Shown here one piece after another: positions 1-11,647 of a stretch of DNA of 64,000 nt. The position numbers were made by a program, and so were the translations under genes. The notes below the pieces were generated by a model. That model saw nothing but the letters and a program-made list of their open reading frames with translations, made no database searches and was not told the DNA's origin. The stretch is from Malus domestica. Taxonomy: Eukaryota; Streptophyta; Magnoliopsida; Rosales; Rosaceae. Position 1 is the stretch's first letter, and each line of letters opens with the position of its first letter. The stretch lies in contig NC_091673.1 of the NCBI RefSeq assembly GCF_042453785.1, positions 4,862,501-4,926,500 of the forward strand, given 5' to 3'.

Positions 1-145
1 GGATGTGATATCCACACATCATTTTTTACTTCTCTCACATCTTTTTGGTTTTCGGCTGTCGGATCGGATGAATTAAAGAAAATCAACGGACATAAATTAA
101 CAAGGGGTGTGTGAGAAGTAAAAAGGGGGTGTGGATAGCACATCC
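1..145. repeat. MITE, family A
   Basis: The two ends form an inverted repeat: the left end begins GGATGTGATATCCACAC and the right end (positions 129-145) reads as its near reverse complement. ACTTCTC/GAGAAGT blocks lie inside each arm. At about 145 bp with no coding capacity it is a typical MITE. The left edge coincides with the window edge, so the target duplication cannot be checked. Related copies lie at 14617 (half), 26726, 36340 (partial) and 47888. Confidence 0.75.
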
Positions 146-1393
146 CTATTAAATATTAATGCTTCGATAAGTATGCGTGTGATTCGTTGTACTATACTTC
201 TCTAATCATTCTGATTAATCATTGATATTTGAAAGGAATGTGTCTTCAAACCGTTTGAGCTTGCCGGCTATGCTTCTGGTTTGTTCTAATCCTATACTCA
301 ATTCGGTATCGCTAGTAAATTTTTAAGGCCTCGTTAATATGTTGTATATGATTAAATTATAGAATGGGTAACCTTTTAAATTCAAGATATATTAAAGATA
401 GCGTAGAATGAATTTTTTCATTTTGAGGGGATTACAAAGGGGATACACGTGAAGAAAATTTCTTCATTCTACTTAATTTTCTTCTTTCTACTCCTACTAT
501 CTTGTGAGTATCCTATTTTCAAGTTGGCCACAATTTTTTCATTTCCCTTTAACATACATTGAAAATCATGATTTATTTGTTCCAATTCAATTTTCTATAT
601 CAAACAACGCCCAAGAGACTAGAATAAGAATCTTAAACCAAAATGACAACAAAAAAAACAAAAAATTCAAGAGCAAATTAATGGAAACAATGGCGTGGCC
701 ACACCAAAGGCTACGGTGGGCTGTAGCCCAGGAAGAGTTTGTGGCATATGTGTGTGCATATATATATTAGTGCATATATATATATATATATATCGTAGTG
801 CATAATCTAATATAATAGACAACAAAAAAAAACTGCAAGAAGAATTATTTTTTAATGAAATTAGCCCGGCGAGTATTTAGCACAACTAGAAATATAAAAC
901 TTATCATGGAAAATGTGATGCCATTTTGTTCAAGATTATTCTGCTTTGATTCAGCGGACTTTATATTAGTTTCAATCGATTTTTTTAAGATTGCCTTTAC
1001 ATCTACTTTCCTTGTTTTGATTTGTGCTAGTTGTGTGATTGTAATTGAGATGTCAAGTTTTTTATCTTCTTCTTGTCATTGCATCTAAATATATGTAAAT
1101 TTGATGATTCATTGTAATATTTGCGGTTTGCAAATGCAAAGATGGTTGAGTTCATGCCAAGTAAATTTTAAGTATACAAATACGTTAAACTTAAATTTTT
1201 GCATGCAATATATATGTAGCAAAAAATAAAATAAAAATCATTTGATTTTAGGATAATTTTTTTGGCTAGCCCACCCATAAAAATTTTTCTAGCTCCGCCA
1301 TTGAATGGAAATCAATGTTTGTCAACTAAATTAAAAATAGTCAGGTCTTAATGTGACATGCATGCATTTTGGATACTGCATTCAAAAAATTTA
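146..1393. other. Intergenic, no gene seen
   Basis: AT-rich sequence without a convincing coding region. It contains an (AT)n microsatellite at about 768-802 and several short A/T runs. Short open frames here lack family motifs and plant-like codon use. Confidence 0.6.
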
Positions 1394-1538
1394 GGGAGTT
1401 TTAACAAAACACTCATGTTACTGTTCACTTTTAACGAAAAATCACATTTATACCTTTCCCTATTACTATTCACTATACCTTTAAAAATAGTTTTTAAATT
1501 AAAATTAATTTTTTTTTTTACTTTTCGTTGGCTTTCCT
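1394..1538. repeat. MITE, family C (Mutator-like), 145 bp
   Basis: The element starts GGGAGTTTTAAC and ends CGTTGGCTTTCCT. It is flanked by the 9-bp direct repeat AAAAATTTA at 1385-1393 and 1539-1547. The inside carries ACTGTTCACTTTTAACGAAA-type blocks shared with the copies at 2453, 31513, 32914 and 45844. The 9-10-bp A/T target duplication points to the Mutator superfamily. Confidence 0.8.
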
Positions 1539-1701
1539 AAAAATTTAGGCCTCACAGTGTATAGTGACAGTACATTGCAGTGAAGTTGCCGTTTCTCAGC
1601 CATGCCTCCCTCCTTCCATCGAGAAAATTTGAAGCTGAAGGAAAGTTATTAAATATGTGAAAACAGCACTGTTTACGATTTAACGGGACCTAGAGCTATA
1701 G

Positions 1702-1893
1702 TGATTGCCCTCTATTTTCGGTGCCCTTTCATACCTTCTTGTTTTGTGTGATCACGATTAAGCAACGTCAACATTTTATATTATTTTTTTATAGATATAA
1801 TAAGAAAAAAATAAATAGTAATATAAAATGTTGACGTGGTTTAACCGTGACCACACAAACAGAATGGCACCAAAAGTGGAGGGCAAACAATCC
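1702..1893. repeat. MITE, family B
   Basis: The terminal inverted repeat begins GATTGCCCTC and ends GAGGGCAAACAATCC. Two inner inverted blocks (TCAACATTTTATATTA and its complement) flank a central A-rich region. Related copies lie at 2286, 27903 and 31290. Confidence 0.75.
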
Positions 1894-2285
1894 TTGTCCA
1901 TAGTGATCTGCATACGGTGGGCCACCTCATTTGTTTATTTTCCTAGATTTTGGGCCTTGAGCAGAAGCACTAACTAAAATATCACTCCAATTTATCCCGC
2001 CCACCAATTATTGCTCAATTAATTAACATCAAATCTGCTATTTCTTTGTGAAGTTAAAGACTGTTATGCATTATCTAAAATTTGGGCAAAGCAGTCTTAA
2101 AAAAATTTGATCTCTATGTCAATTATGTGACAATTACGTGAGATATCGTCCTAATATCACTTAATCTTACTGCATGATTTTTATAGTGTTCGAGTGATTT
2201 GAAGGATGAGAGTGGTGACCTCTATTAGATTTGATTAAGTTTTTTCACTCGATCTGTATCTTCTCAGTTACAAGTCAATATTGTT

Positions 2286-2658
2286 GGGACCTGGATTGTC
2301 TGCCTTACCCCATTTCATACTCTTCTATTTATATGGTTACGGTTAAACCTCGTAAACATTTTATATTCCTATTGTTTTTTGTCTTATTATTTCTATAAAA
2401 AAATCAATACAAAATGTTGACGTTGCTTAATCGTGACTACATAAATAAAAAAGGAAAACTAATGAAAAGAGCTTGAAAACTTTGAGTTTTAATGATAAGG
2501 ACAAAATAAAGGGTAAAGTGAATAGTATCAGGAATGACTTTTTAGTGTAAAAATATGGTTTTTCGTTAAAGTGAGCAGTACCGGGTGCTTTTCGTTAAAG
2601 TTCCCAAATAAAAAAGGATAGGAAAGGTATGAGATGAGGAAGGTAGACAATCAAGGTA
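2286..2658. repeat. MITE, family B, with nested insertion
   Basis: The left end is GGGACCTGGATTGTCTGCC and the right end is GTAGACAATCAAGGTAC, a degraded match to the 27903 copy. The element is interrupted at 2453-2605 by a family C MITE, which explains its extra length compared with the roughly 200-220 bp of its relatives. Confidence 0.7.
2453..2605. repeat. MITE, family C, nested in family B
   Basis: This 153-bp element starts GGAAAACTAATGAAAAG and ends TTCGTTAAAGTTCCC, an imperfect terminal inverted repeat. The 10-bp direct repeat AAATAAAAAA at 2443-2452 and 2606-2615 is its target duplication, formed inside the family B MITE. The order of insertion is therefore readable: B first, then C. 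Confidence 0.8.
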
Positions 2659-3107
2659 CATATTGTTGAGGCAGGACAATCTAATCAACATGCCTACTAG
2701 CAATGTCTAGTAGTAACAAGCTGTCAATCATTTGGCCTATTTGGAGGCTAACACAATTTAGGGTTAAACGATTAGAACAAAACTGGGTTCGCAACGAGTT
2801 TGGATAGTTAATTAACAAGGTTGGAGAAGGATTTAACAGAAGAATTCAATCCCTAATGATGATTAGCGACTGTATCTTACTGTCAAGCAGGCTCGAAGTT
2901 CAAAAATCGGTGCCTAGTTTCTTGTGTACAAATCTCCGCAAAATCAGCTTACACTTTGCAAACTTTTCAACGTTTTCTTTCTTGTCACCTTTATAGCCAG
3001 CTTTTTGAAACCCTTCTCCAATCTCTCTTTTTATCGACCCAGCTCATAATTTTATAAGAGCTCAAAAGGACGTAGCAGTAAGATTGTATACAGCCAATCT
3101 GCAAGAG

Positions 3108-4899
3108 ATGGGTCGTAACGATAATTCTGGGAATTTTCTACAAGTTGTGGCTAACAACTTTGATGTTCTTGCTTTGTATGTCCCCCTTAATTAGCCCCAT
3201 CTCTAAATTCTACAACTATATAAATGTATGATTGTTCTTGTTCAATTAATCTGGTCCTTAACATATCTAAGTTGGATTCTTTGTCTCTCATTTGCAGGCC
3301 TCTAGTCACACTAGTTTATCCCCTGTAAGTATAGTATCATGATTCTGTGCCTTTCTTCTTGAACGAACACTGCTAATACGGTTTTTCTAGTATGCTATAT
3401 GGAGTATTCTACATACTGAATATATATTTTTTCCGTTAGATCTTAGTTAAGAATCAATGATAAACAAAACATTTGTATATATAGGATACACCTGAGCGTA
3501 ATAGAAGTTTCGCTAGCAATCACCTATGGTTTCATGATAATTGTTGTGTTTTTTTGCTAGATATGCTTCAATTAGGGCAATAGAAACCAAGTCTCGTACT
3601 GATGATCAACAATGGCTTACCTATTGGGTTCTGTATTCTCTGATGACAATCTTCGAGCTCACATTCGCCAAAATCCTTGAATGGTACTGTTTTTTCTTGT
3701 TAGATTTCAGATAGAATGTTGTTCATAACTAATTCCGGTCTAATTCTCAATGTCTAATGAAGTATCTAGTTAGAAACTGGCAAACTATAACCCTAATTAT
3801 CCTGTAATATATGTCCTCACTATCGATCAGCTTTCCGGTATGGACTTATGCCAAGTTGATATTCACATGTTGGTTGGTGCTGCCACAATTCAACGGCGCT
3901 GCATATGTATATCGTCGCTTCATCAGACCCTACTATATGAACCCACAAGTTGCTCATCAAATGTGGTATTTCCCAAGAACGAAGGGCGGTAGCCTCTTCA
4001 GCAAGCCGGATGACGTTTTAACCGCTGCCGAAAAGTACATGGAAGAGCACGGGACAGAAGCATTTGAAAGGCTCATAAGCAAGGTACATTGATATGCCTA
4101 GCTAATTTGTGTGTATGTGAAAGTCCCACGTCGAAACTTGAGAAACTAAAATACAGATAAAATACAACATATTGTAGAAACTGAAGAAGCTAAGAAACTA
4201 AAATACAGATAAAATGCAAATGTATTGTAGAACCATCAACAAAAGGCCAAAGATTTTGGCCGAGAAGGAACGGTTTGACTTGGCTTTCCCATATCAGATA
4301 GTTGGTGTCAATGAGTTTCAAGGAAACAAGATGAGAAATGTTTGGAATGGAAAGAGTAGGAAGCGTGCAGGAGGTTGCCATGAGGGAGAGAAACACGGAG
4401 AATGAGGATCGGACGAGGCTTTAGAAAGTTGATAACATGTAGAAACTGATTTTCTTAAATATTTACAAGACCAACATACAAGATATATATACAAATGGGT
4501 GGCTAATAATATACGGTTACAGCTTAAAGGCGATAAACATAAACATCAACATAAATATAGAGCTACAACATAATTGACAGTTGGCTATTATTCTAGAATT
4601 AATGTCTATAACTATTGTAACGGTGTAACTATTGTAACTCTCTAACACATATAATAGTTCCACTACTAATTGTATTTATAGCAGTCTTTCATATATATAA
4701 AACCTTATTCAACTCACTGGTAATATGTGAATGTGATTAAGTTAGAAACAATATAAGTGTTAATTGGTAGTGATCATCTTTCCATGTTCATGTTGCAAGT
4801 ATATGAAGGAATATTATTTCTGATTTGCAGGCTGATAGAGAAAGGAGCAACAGGAAGAGCAACAACTACATGATCTTTGATGACGATTATATGTACTAA
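3108..4899 (+). CDS. HVA22-like (TB2/DP1, REEP family) protein
   Basis: The coding exons are 3108-3175, 3298-3324, 3561-3683, 3831-4083 and 4831-4899, all with GT-AG introns and consistent phase, giving 179 residues. HVA22 proteins are ER membrane-shaping proteins of the REEP/Yop1 family, several of them ABA- or stress-induced. The visible core includes NNFDVLALPLVTLVYPLYAS near the N-terminus, then TKSRTDDQQWLTYWVLYS, then the hydrophobic KLIFTCWLVLPQFNGAAYVY, and the tail block KPDDVLTAAEKYMEEHG. It matches HVA22a as I remember that protein. The start is the first ATG in the leader; a possible TATA (TTTATAAG) lies at about 3050. The exon 3/4 junction encodes Cys in ILEC-FPVW, where relatives usually have Trp. 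Intron 4 (747 bp) carries a retroelement remnant without visible damage to the splice sites. Confidence 0.92.
4120..4646 (-). mobile_element. Copia-type LTR retroelement remnant in HVA22 intron 4
   Basis: On the minus strand an LTR-like segment runs from 4646 (TGTTAGAG) to about 4439 (TTTCTACA). It is followed by a primer-binding-like TGTTATCAACTT, and then by a frame starting at about 4396. That frame encodes the typical Copia gag N-terminus, with SLKLIDTNYLIWESQVKPFL then GQNLWPFVDG. It breaks off at about 4190. A second stretch resembling the LTR end (TTGTAGAAACTGAAG) lies near 4173, probably the 3' LTR remnant. The element is antisense to the host gene. No pol domain is present, so it is non-autonomous. 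Confidence 0.65.
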
Positions 4900-5941
4900 T
4901 TAAATCGCAGTTCCTGTCTTAATTAATTCTGTTAACAGTACTTATGCCGATCTTTTCCTAAACAACATTTTGTATGCTACGTCTCTTAAATCATGAAATG
5001 GTGTGTGTGGATTTGGTTTTTAGTATTTTTGGCTGCAAGTGCATTGTGCTGCTAAGCCAACACATACATCTAACAATGCGATACCAACTTAAAACCACAT
5101 AAACAAGAACGAAACTAATAATTTTCTTGAATTATTTAATGAATATATATATATATATGCATGGCAAGTTTCATCACAGTTCTTATCACGAAACGAAAAA
5201 ACATATGTCCCTAAACCCTAAATCCAATATATAGTCAATAACTGAGCCGATACCTTCACATCGGATTCCAGCAAAAGTTGAAAATGTTTTTGAAACGAAT
5301 ATTCTTTAATAAAAATCCAAGTGATTTTGTAATTTAAAATTAATTTAACCAAAAATGCTTTTAGTAATTTTAAAAGTACTTCAAAACAAGCTATTTATAT
5401 TGTTGATTTTTTGTTTTTTAAAGCATATTTGGTGACAGCTCTTTCTTCTTGTTCTTTATTTTGGGATCGAAACATTATTGGGGGACATCTTTTTCTTATC
5501 AAAGCATTAGGGGACATAACTCTATAAAGAATCAATTCAATGGTGCTTTTTTATCATCTAAAAAGACCACCAAAGTGGCAATCCAAAGCGAGCTTATTCT
5601 TTATACCTAGGCTAAAAATTAATTTTATAAACAGGACTGGTTTTCTTTAATACATACAATATTTGTATTTCTACTAATTTAATTTTCAGATTCATCTAAA
5701 CAATATTGTACTTTAAAACCAATCTTGATTGAAAAGTAATATCAAAGCTTATTTGTATAAAAGAAACACATTCGTTGTACTGAATATAACAACAGGCACA
5801 TCTACATACAGATATTATGATACAAAACATTTACTACACTAAATTCATCTAAATTATATATAAAAAAAAATTCAAACTTTAATACAAAGAAAAAACCACA
5901 TTAGTCTAATTAATTTGACTAATCTGAAATCTGTGTTATTT
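4900..5941. other. HVA22 3' region and intergenic DNA
   Basis: The first few hundred bases should hold the HVA22 3' UTR. Around 5283-5420 the sequence resembles a hAT-type MITE, with GTTTTTGAAACGAAT at one side and AAAAGTACTTCAAAACAAGC at the other, like the clearer copy at 18121. An (AT)n run lies at 5144-5158. No coding region is seen. Confidence 0.5.
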
Positions 5942-6056
5942 AATTTGGTCAAAAAATAAGACATGGTTTCTATTTGGGTCAACAAAACAAGACATGCTTT
6001 TTTCTTGGTCAACAAAATACGACAAGCTTTTTTCTTGGTCAAGAAATAAGACAGTG
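5942..6056. repeat. 30-bp tandem array with W-box-like motifs
   Basis: Four units of about 30 bp each carry GGTCAA (TTGACC on the other strand). The motif starts at 5947, 5977, 6007 and 6037, exactly 30 bp apart. The rest of each unit (TAAGACATG/CGACAAGC followed by a T-run) is less conserved. TTGACC/T is the core bound by WRKY factors. The array lies about 200-300 bp upstream of the probable transcription start of the PRAF-like gene, and a further TTGACT lies at 5915. Regulation by WRKY factors is an inference. Confidence 0.7.
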
Positions 6057-6235
6057 TTTATTGGCGCAAATAAGGACAAAAGCAAACCATCCCGGTCCCG
6101 CGAGATTTTCAGTTGGTGACGTGGCATGAAGCAGGAGCGACAAAACCAACTGCTCAACTTCAAAAGAACGAAAGAAAGAAAGGAAAAGGAAAAGAAAAAG
6201 AAAAGAATGAGAGAGGCGCGCACGTTAGCTAACAA

Positions 6236-6910
6236 ACAACCACAATCCCCGAAGCTCTGCTACATTCCACATTGACGACGACCTCTCCGACGACGACGAC
6301 GACGACGACAACGACGACCTCTCCGACGTCGCAGAGCGCTCGCTTACTTCTCCTCCCATTTTCCTGTAAATTTTTCCAATTTTTTTAACTTTCTTTTTTC
6401 TTTTTGGAAGTGAGCGACGTCCGATTTTTGGCGAATTTCTTCATCTTTCTCGCAATGTAGGTAAAATCAGTCTTCGTTTGCCCTAATCTGCGCTCTCTTT
6501 TGGTTTAGAATGTGTGCTTTGGTGTCGAAAAATACAAAAATCTCAAGTTTTCCGAGGAATTCGACCGCGTATGTGAATTTTAGGGTTTCTCTGATTTCCA
6601 AGGAGCTGGTTTGAGCTGTTTCGGAGCAGAAAGTTGATCGGTGGAGCCTCGTTTGGTTGAAATTTAGGGTTTGGTTTTACGGAATTGCAAAATTCTGAGG
6701 AGGGGTTTGAGTTTCTTGAGCTGCAAGGTTATGTTGTTGAGAGCCGAGGTTTATTTGTGGGTGTAATGGGTTAGGGGTGGAGCAAAAAAATTTCCTTTTG
6801 TTGTTTTAATGGGGAGGAGTTGGGAATTGGGTTATGGTATTAGGTGGTGGTGGTGTTCAAATGGGTATTGGGTCTTGGACTTCTGGGCAAAACCTGATAT
6901 TGCAACTTGA
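6236..6910 (+). promoter_or_regulatory. 5' leader of the PRAF-like gene, with upstream ATGs
   Basis: The leader contains a (GAC)n repeat at about 6272-6316 and CTCCGACG repeats, typical of plant 5' UTRs. A minimal ATG-TAG lies at about 6455, directly before a potential splice donor (G/GTAAAATC). A further ATG at 6834 opens a frame that runs out of phase through the real start codon. If exons 1 and 2 are joined as predicted, it stops in exon 2 after about 53 codons. The transcription start and any leader intron cannot be fixed from sequence alone. Confidence 0.45.
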
Positions 6911-9900
6911 ATGGCTAGTCCTCAGAGAAGCGGTCCGGTCGAGAGGGATATCGACCAGGTTTGTTCTTTTTCATCAGTTATTTCCCATGGAATTAACACT
7001 CAGAGTGAGCCATGACAAATTTTTTTTGTTCAAATGATGTATTGAGCTTAGTCATTTCAGCTCATGTTTCCATTTTTCTTCTTTCCATTCTGTTTGCAGG
7101 CCATCACAGCACTTAAGAAAGGTGCAACTTTGTTAAAATATGGACGCAGAGGGAAGCCGAAATTCTGCCCATTCCGGCTTTCTAATGTAAGTTGGCTCGA
7201 CATATAGCCTTGTTTGGTTTCTGCTCTTTTGGCTCAGATAATTCTGGTTTCGTTTCAGGACGAGGCTCTTTTGATATGGTACTCTGGCAAAGAAGAAAAA
7301 CACCTTAAACTTTGTCATGTTTCGACAATTATTCCTGGCCAGCGTACTGTGAGTTTCAGCTCCCATTCTGTTTTCGGATAAAATCTCCACCAAAGCTTGA
7401 CTGTAAAATCTCAATTTTCTTGAACGCTTATGCCTGCTCTCGAAAGAAGCTTACATGGAAGATTTGTTCTTTGGTGGCTTCACCAATTACCTTCCATAGA
7501 TAATTATAAACATCACTGCGGTTTTTCTTTGCAGGCAATATTTCAGCGGTATCCACGGCCTGAAAAGGAGTACCAGTCATTTTCGCTTCTATACAACGAT
7601 AGGTCCTTGGACTTGGTGAGTAAATTTGCTACATATATTCAAGGATCATTGATGCAACTGCATGTATAAAGCACCTGAGAAATTGTATTTTCTGGTATAT
7701 CATGGTTTAATCAGTTACCACCCCCTGCTGGACAGATATGTAAAGACAAAGATGAAGCTGAAGTTTGGTTTGTTGGTCTTAAGGCGATAATCACTCGAGG
7801 TAATTACCGGAACTGGAGAAGCGAATCAAGATTGGAGGGCACATCAATAGATAGCCCCCATGCTCGGACTCGGCGACATTCTCCAACAGTGACACCATTC
7901 TGCATTGGGGTGATTTATCTGTTGTTATTTCTTTTATAAGGAAACAAAGAATATACTTCTCTTGATGTATCTGGCATTTACGTTTTATTTCTTGGTGTTT
8001 TTACCAAATACGACAGGATCCAAGAGATACTGAGGGAGTTTCTTTGGAGAATATCCCACAGAGTAGATTAGGACGAGCATTCGCTGACATAATATCTTAT
8101 ACCGCCACCCCCAAGAATGCCATACAAGCTGAATCAGTCTCAAATGCATCGTTATCACCTGTATCTGTGGATAACTCCAATGGTCGAAATTCTGCATCTG
8201 AAGCATTTCGGGTTAGTTTATCTAGTGCTGTAAGCTCGTCTAGTCAAGGTTCTTGTCAAGATGATTTTGATACTTTAGGAGATGTTTTTATTTGGGGCGA
8301 AGGTATTGGTGGTGGAGTACTTGGAGGCGGTGTGGATAGAGTAGGGAGCTCATATGGTTCCAGGACGGATGCTCTTCTGCCTAAGGTATTAGAATCAACA
8401 GTGGTCGTAGATGTTCACGGAATTGCTTGTGGTGCCAGACATGCTGTTCTAGTCACCAAGCAAGGGGAAATCTTCAGCTGGGGAGAGGAGTCAGGAGGCA
8501 GGCTTGGTCACGGTGTTGATACAGATGTTTCCCACCCAAAGCTCATTGAGACTCTTAGTGGGATGAATGTGGAATTAGTGGCATGTGGGGAATATCACAC
8601 TTGTGCTGTTACACTTTCTGGAGATCTCTATACATGGGGTGATGGTACTCATCATTTTGGCCTGCTTGGGCATGGAAGTGAAGTTAGTCACTGGATTCCC
8701 AAAAAGGTATGTGGTCACTTGGAAGGTATCCACATATCCTATATCGCTTGTGGACCGTGGCATACAGCTGCTGTGACATCAGGTGGCCAGTTATTTACCT
8801 TTGGGGATGGAACTTTTGGTGCCTTAGGACATGGGGATCATAGTAGCACAAGCACGCCGCGGGAGGTGGAGACTTTGAGAGGGCTAAGAACAACAAGGAT
8901 TGCTTGTGGTATTTGGCACACTGCTGCAGTTGTTGAAGTAGTGAATGAATCGTCTAGCCCCGAGACTTCTAGTAACTCTTCATATGGGAAGCTCTACACT
9001 TGGGGTGATGGTGATAAAGGCCGACTTGGACATGGTGATGAACAATCTAAGCTAGTTCCTGCACGCGTAGCTGCATTGGTTGATAAAAATATTTGTCAAG
9101 TAGCCTGTGGCCATAATCTCACAGTTGGCCTTACAACCTCAGGACAAGTATATACGATGGGAAGTGCTGCTTATGGACAGCTTGGGAATCCTTCAGCTGA
9201 CGGGAAAGTTCCCACTCTGGTCGAGGGTGAAATTAGTTTTGTGGAAGAAATTGCATGCGGTTCTTATCATGTTGCAGTTTTGACTTCCAAGACTGAGGTT
9301 TATACTTGGGGAAGGGGTTCGAATGGGCAACTAGGCCACGGAGACAATGATCATAGATATACGCCTACCCCTGTTGATTGTATGAAGGATAAGCAAGTAA
9401 AGAGTGTAGCATGTGGTCCAAACCTAACGGCGGCCATTTGTCTTCATAAATGGGTATCAAGTGCTGACCATTCTGTTTGCTCTGATTGTCACAATCCCTT
9501 TGGTTTCAGAAGAAAACGTCACAATTGTTACAACTGTGGGCTAGTCTTCTGCAAAGCATGCAGCAGCAAGAAATCTCTGAAAGCTGCCTTGGCTCCAAAT
9601 ACGAACAAGCCATATCGGGTGTGCGACGAGTGTTATAGTAAACTGAAGAAGGCTGCAGAAGCCAGTTCTGCTTTGCGAAGTCCAATAAGAAGTGGAAATA
9701 TGCGTCCTAAATCCCATGAGGTGACAGATAAAGAAAATCTGATCCCTATGTTACGGGCAACGCTCTCCAGACTCTCTTCTTTTGGCACAAACAACCAGGG
9801 CGAAAGCAAGCAGCTTAAGCAAGAAAGAAAACCAGAAGTGCGTGATAATCGTGTCTTCCCAGATTTGAATGGACAGTTGCAGTTAGGGGGTTTTAATTTG

Positions 9901-11331
9901 ACAAGAGCATCAACTCCTCCCACTGCAGGTTCAGAAAAAGTTGTTTCGCCTTCTATTCCTGCCTCTAAAAAGGCTTCTCGGTATACATCTCCTGTTTCAG
10001 GAAAGTCAAGTCCACGCCGGTCTTCTGAAGAAATCATTCTTGAGGATTCAAAGCATATAAATGGAAGTTTGAGCCAAGAAATCATACAATTAAGGACACA
10101 GGTAGGCCTTTTTATAGTGCTTTAATGTCTACAATCTAATAGTTGATGACATCCGTGCATATAACTAAATCTTTTGGTGGGTTCTGGGATCCAAATCTTT
10201 GACATTCTGTAGCTGCTGAAGAGAGAGGAACTAGCCTAGCTTATGAACTGAGGAATTGGATTAAAATTTGCATCCTTACGAAAATTAGTTAAAGTAATGT
10301 GTATACATTACGCTGAAATTGTTCCAAAAACTATGTAGGTAGAAGGCCTTACTCTCAAATCCCAGCATCTTGAAGCTGAACTTCAACGCACATCAAAGAA
10401 ATTGAAGGAGGTCTCTGCAATAGCCGCAGATGAAGCTGAAAAACGCAAATCTGCAAAAGAAGTTATTAAATCTCTAACTGCTCAGGTTGCAACCGTTCTG
10501 TGTTCGATGTTCTGTTTTTTCTTATGCTTTCTGATTCTTTGGCGTTGCAACTTATCCTATCCTCCGTAATTTTCTAGTGTTACACTGATTTTACTTGTCG
10601 AACAGTTGAAGGAGATGTCTGAAAGAATGCCTGAAGGGCAGATGAGTCACTGCAATACAGGTTCTATTTCGCATGCAATCAGCTTTGGAAACCAGTTATC
10701 CAAAGAGCCCTCTCTGTCAAACATAAATACTTCGCAAACTTTGTCCAATGGCAATTCAATGGATCGAATCCTAACTAATGGGACTAAATCACCAACTGGA
10801 AAGTCCGAGCGGGTGCTACAAGATGAACCTGGTGTATATATAACTCTAAGCTCCTTGCCAGACGGCAGTAATGAACTCAGGCGTGTTCGCTTCAGGTACC
10901 TCTCTCCTCCTCCCCCTTTATTTTCAGAGTCAGATAAATACAACCAAGTAAATATCTAAGGCCATGGCTTAGGCTGCAGAAGATTCACTCTGTTTCTTTT
11001 TCGGCCTGCCACGTTGTGCCGTCATTGCATTTGAATCCATTACCTTGAGGAATCTCCATCAGCTTTCTCACATTATCCTACCATTTCTGAATCATTCATA
11101 TCTATGTTAGTTTTCCATAGTCTAGATTTTTCGAACGAAACTATTACAATCGACTTTATAATATCACGGTGCGGATTGATGAAATGTATTTGATGCCCTC
11201 TATCTTGTTTGCTGAAATTTAAATTGTTGTTCGACAGCCGGAGACATTTCACTGAAGAAGCAGCGGAGAGATGGTGGGCTGAAAATGGGGTAAAGTTATG
11301 TGAGCGGCACAACATAAAAGGTGCAGAGTAA
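6911..11331 (+). CDS. PH-RCC1-FYVE-BRX domain protein (PRAF family)
   Basis: Nine exons are predicted: 6911-6958, 7100-7186, 7259-7348, 7535-7615, 7736-7909, 8017-10101, 10339-10485, 10606-10895 and 11238-11331. All introns are GT-AG and in phase, giving 1031 residues, normal for the family. Residues of about 17-140 form the PH domain (KYGRRGKPKFCPFRLSN, YPRPEKEYQSFSLLY). Residues of about 249-630 hold RCC1 repeats (repeated WGDG..GxLGHG and ACGxxHTAAV). The FYVE zinc finger spans about 638-705 (CSDCHNPFGFRRKRHNCYNCG), with the plant variant RKRHNC in place of RRHHCR. A coiled coil follows in exons 7-8, and the C-terminus is a BRX motif (RRHFTEEAAERWWAENG). Family members bind phosphoinositides through the PH domain and can act as GEFs for small GTPases; the role of this copy is inferred. 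The start at 6911 gives the conserved MASPQRSGPVERDI. Confidence 0.93.
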
Positions 11332-11647
11332 TATGCTGTCAGCTCTCCTGTGCAAACCTCATATGCGTACAACCAATGATCCTCTTCCCCACCAGAACGT
11401 GTAAATTATTGAACCCGTAAATCATTCCGCCGAGATAGGGCGAAGGATATGGAGTCGGAATTAGTAGGTAGACTGATATATTAGGATGTCAAAATTGAAA
11501 AGATGAGAAAGACATTTGAGAATTCTAGATATTCTGCGGTTAATGCTGTTTTTTTTCCCTTAAATTTGTGCCAAAATACTAGTTTTGTACAAATATCAAT
11601 CTCTAACCTTATCTTTTGTACATCAAGTTGAACACAGTTCTTCAACC

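Noticed and set aside
5936..6235. Minus-strand frame with a repeated FVDQEKS-like unit
   Set aside because: The repeat comes from the 30-bp promoter array, whose period happens to be a multiple of three; no protein family or gene structure supports it.
9633..10085. 150-residue antisense frame within the PRAF-like gene
   Set aside because: Shadow of a well-supported coding exon.
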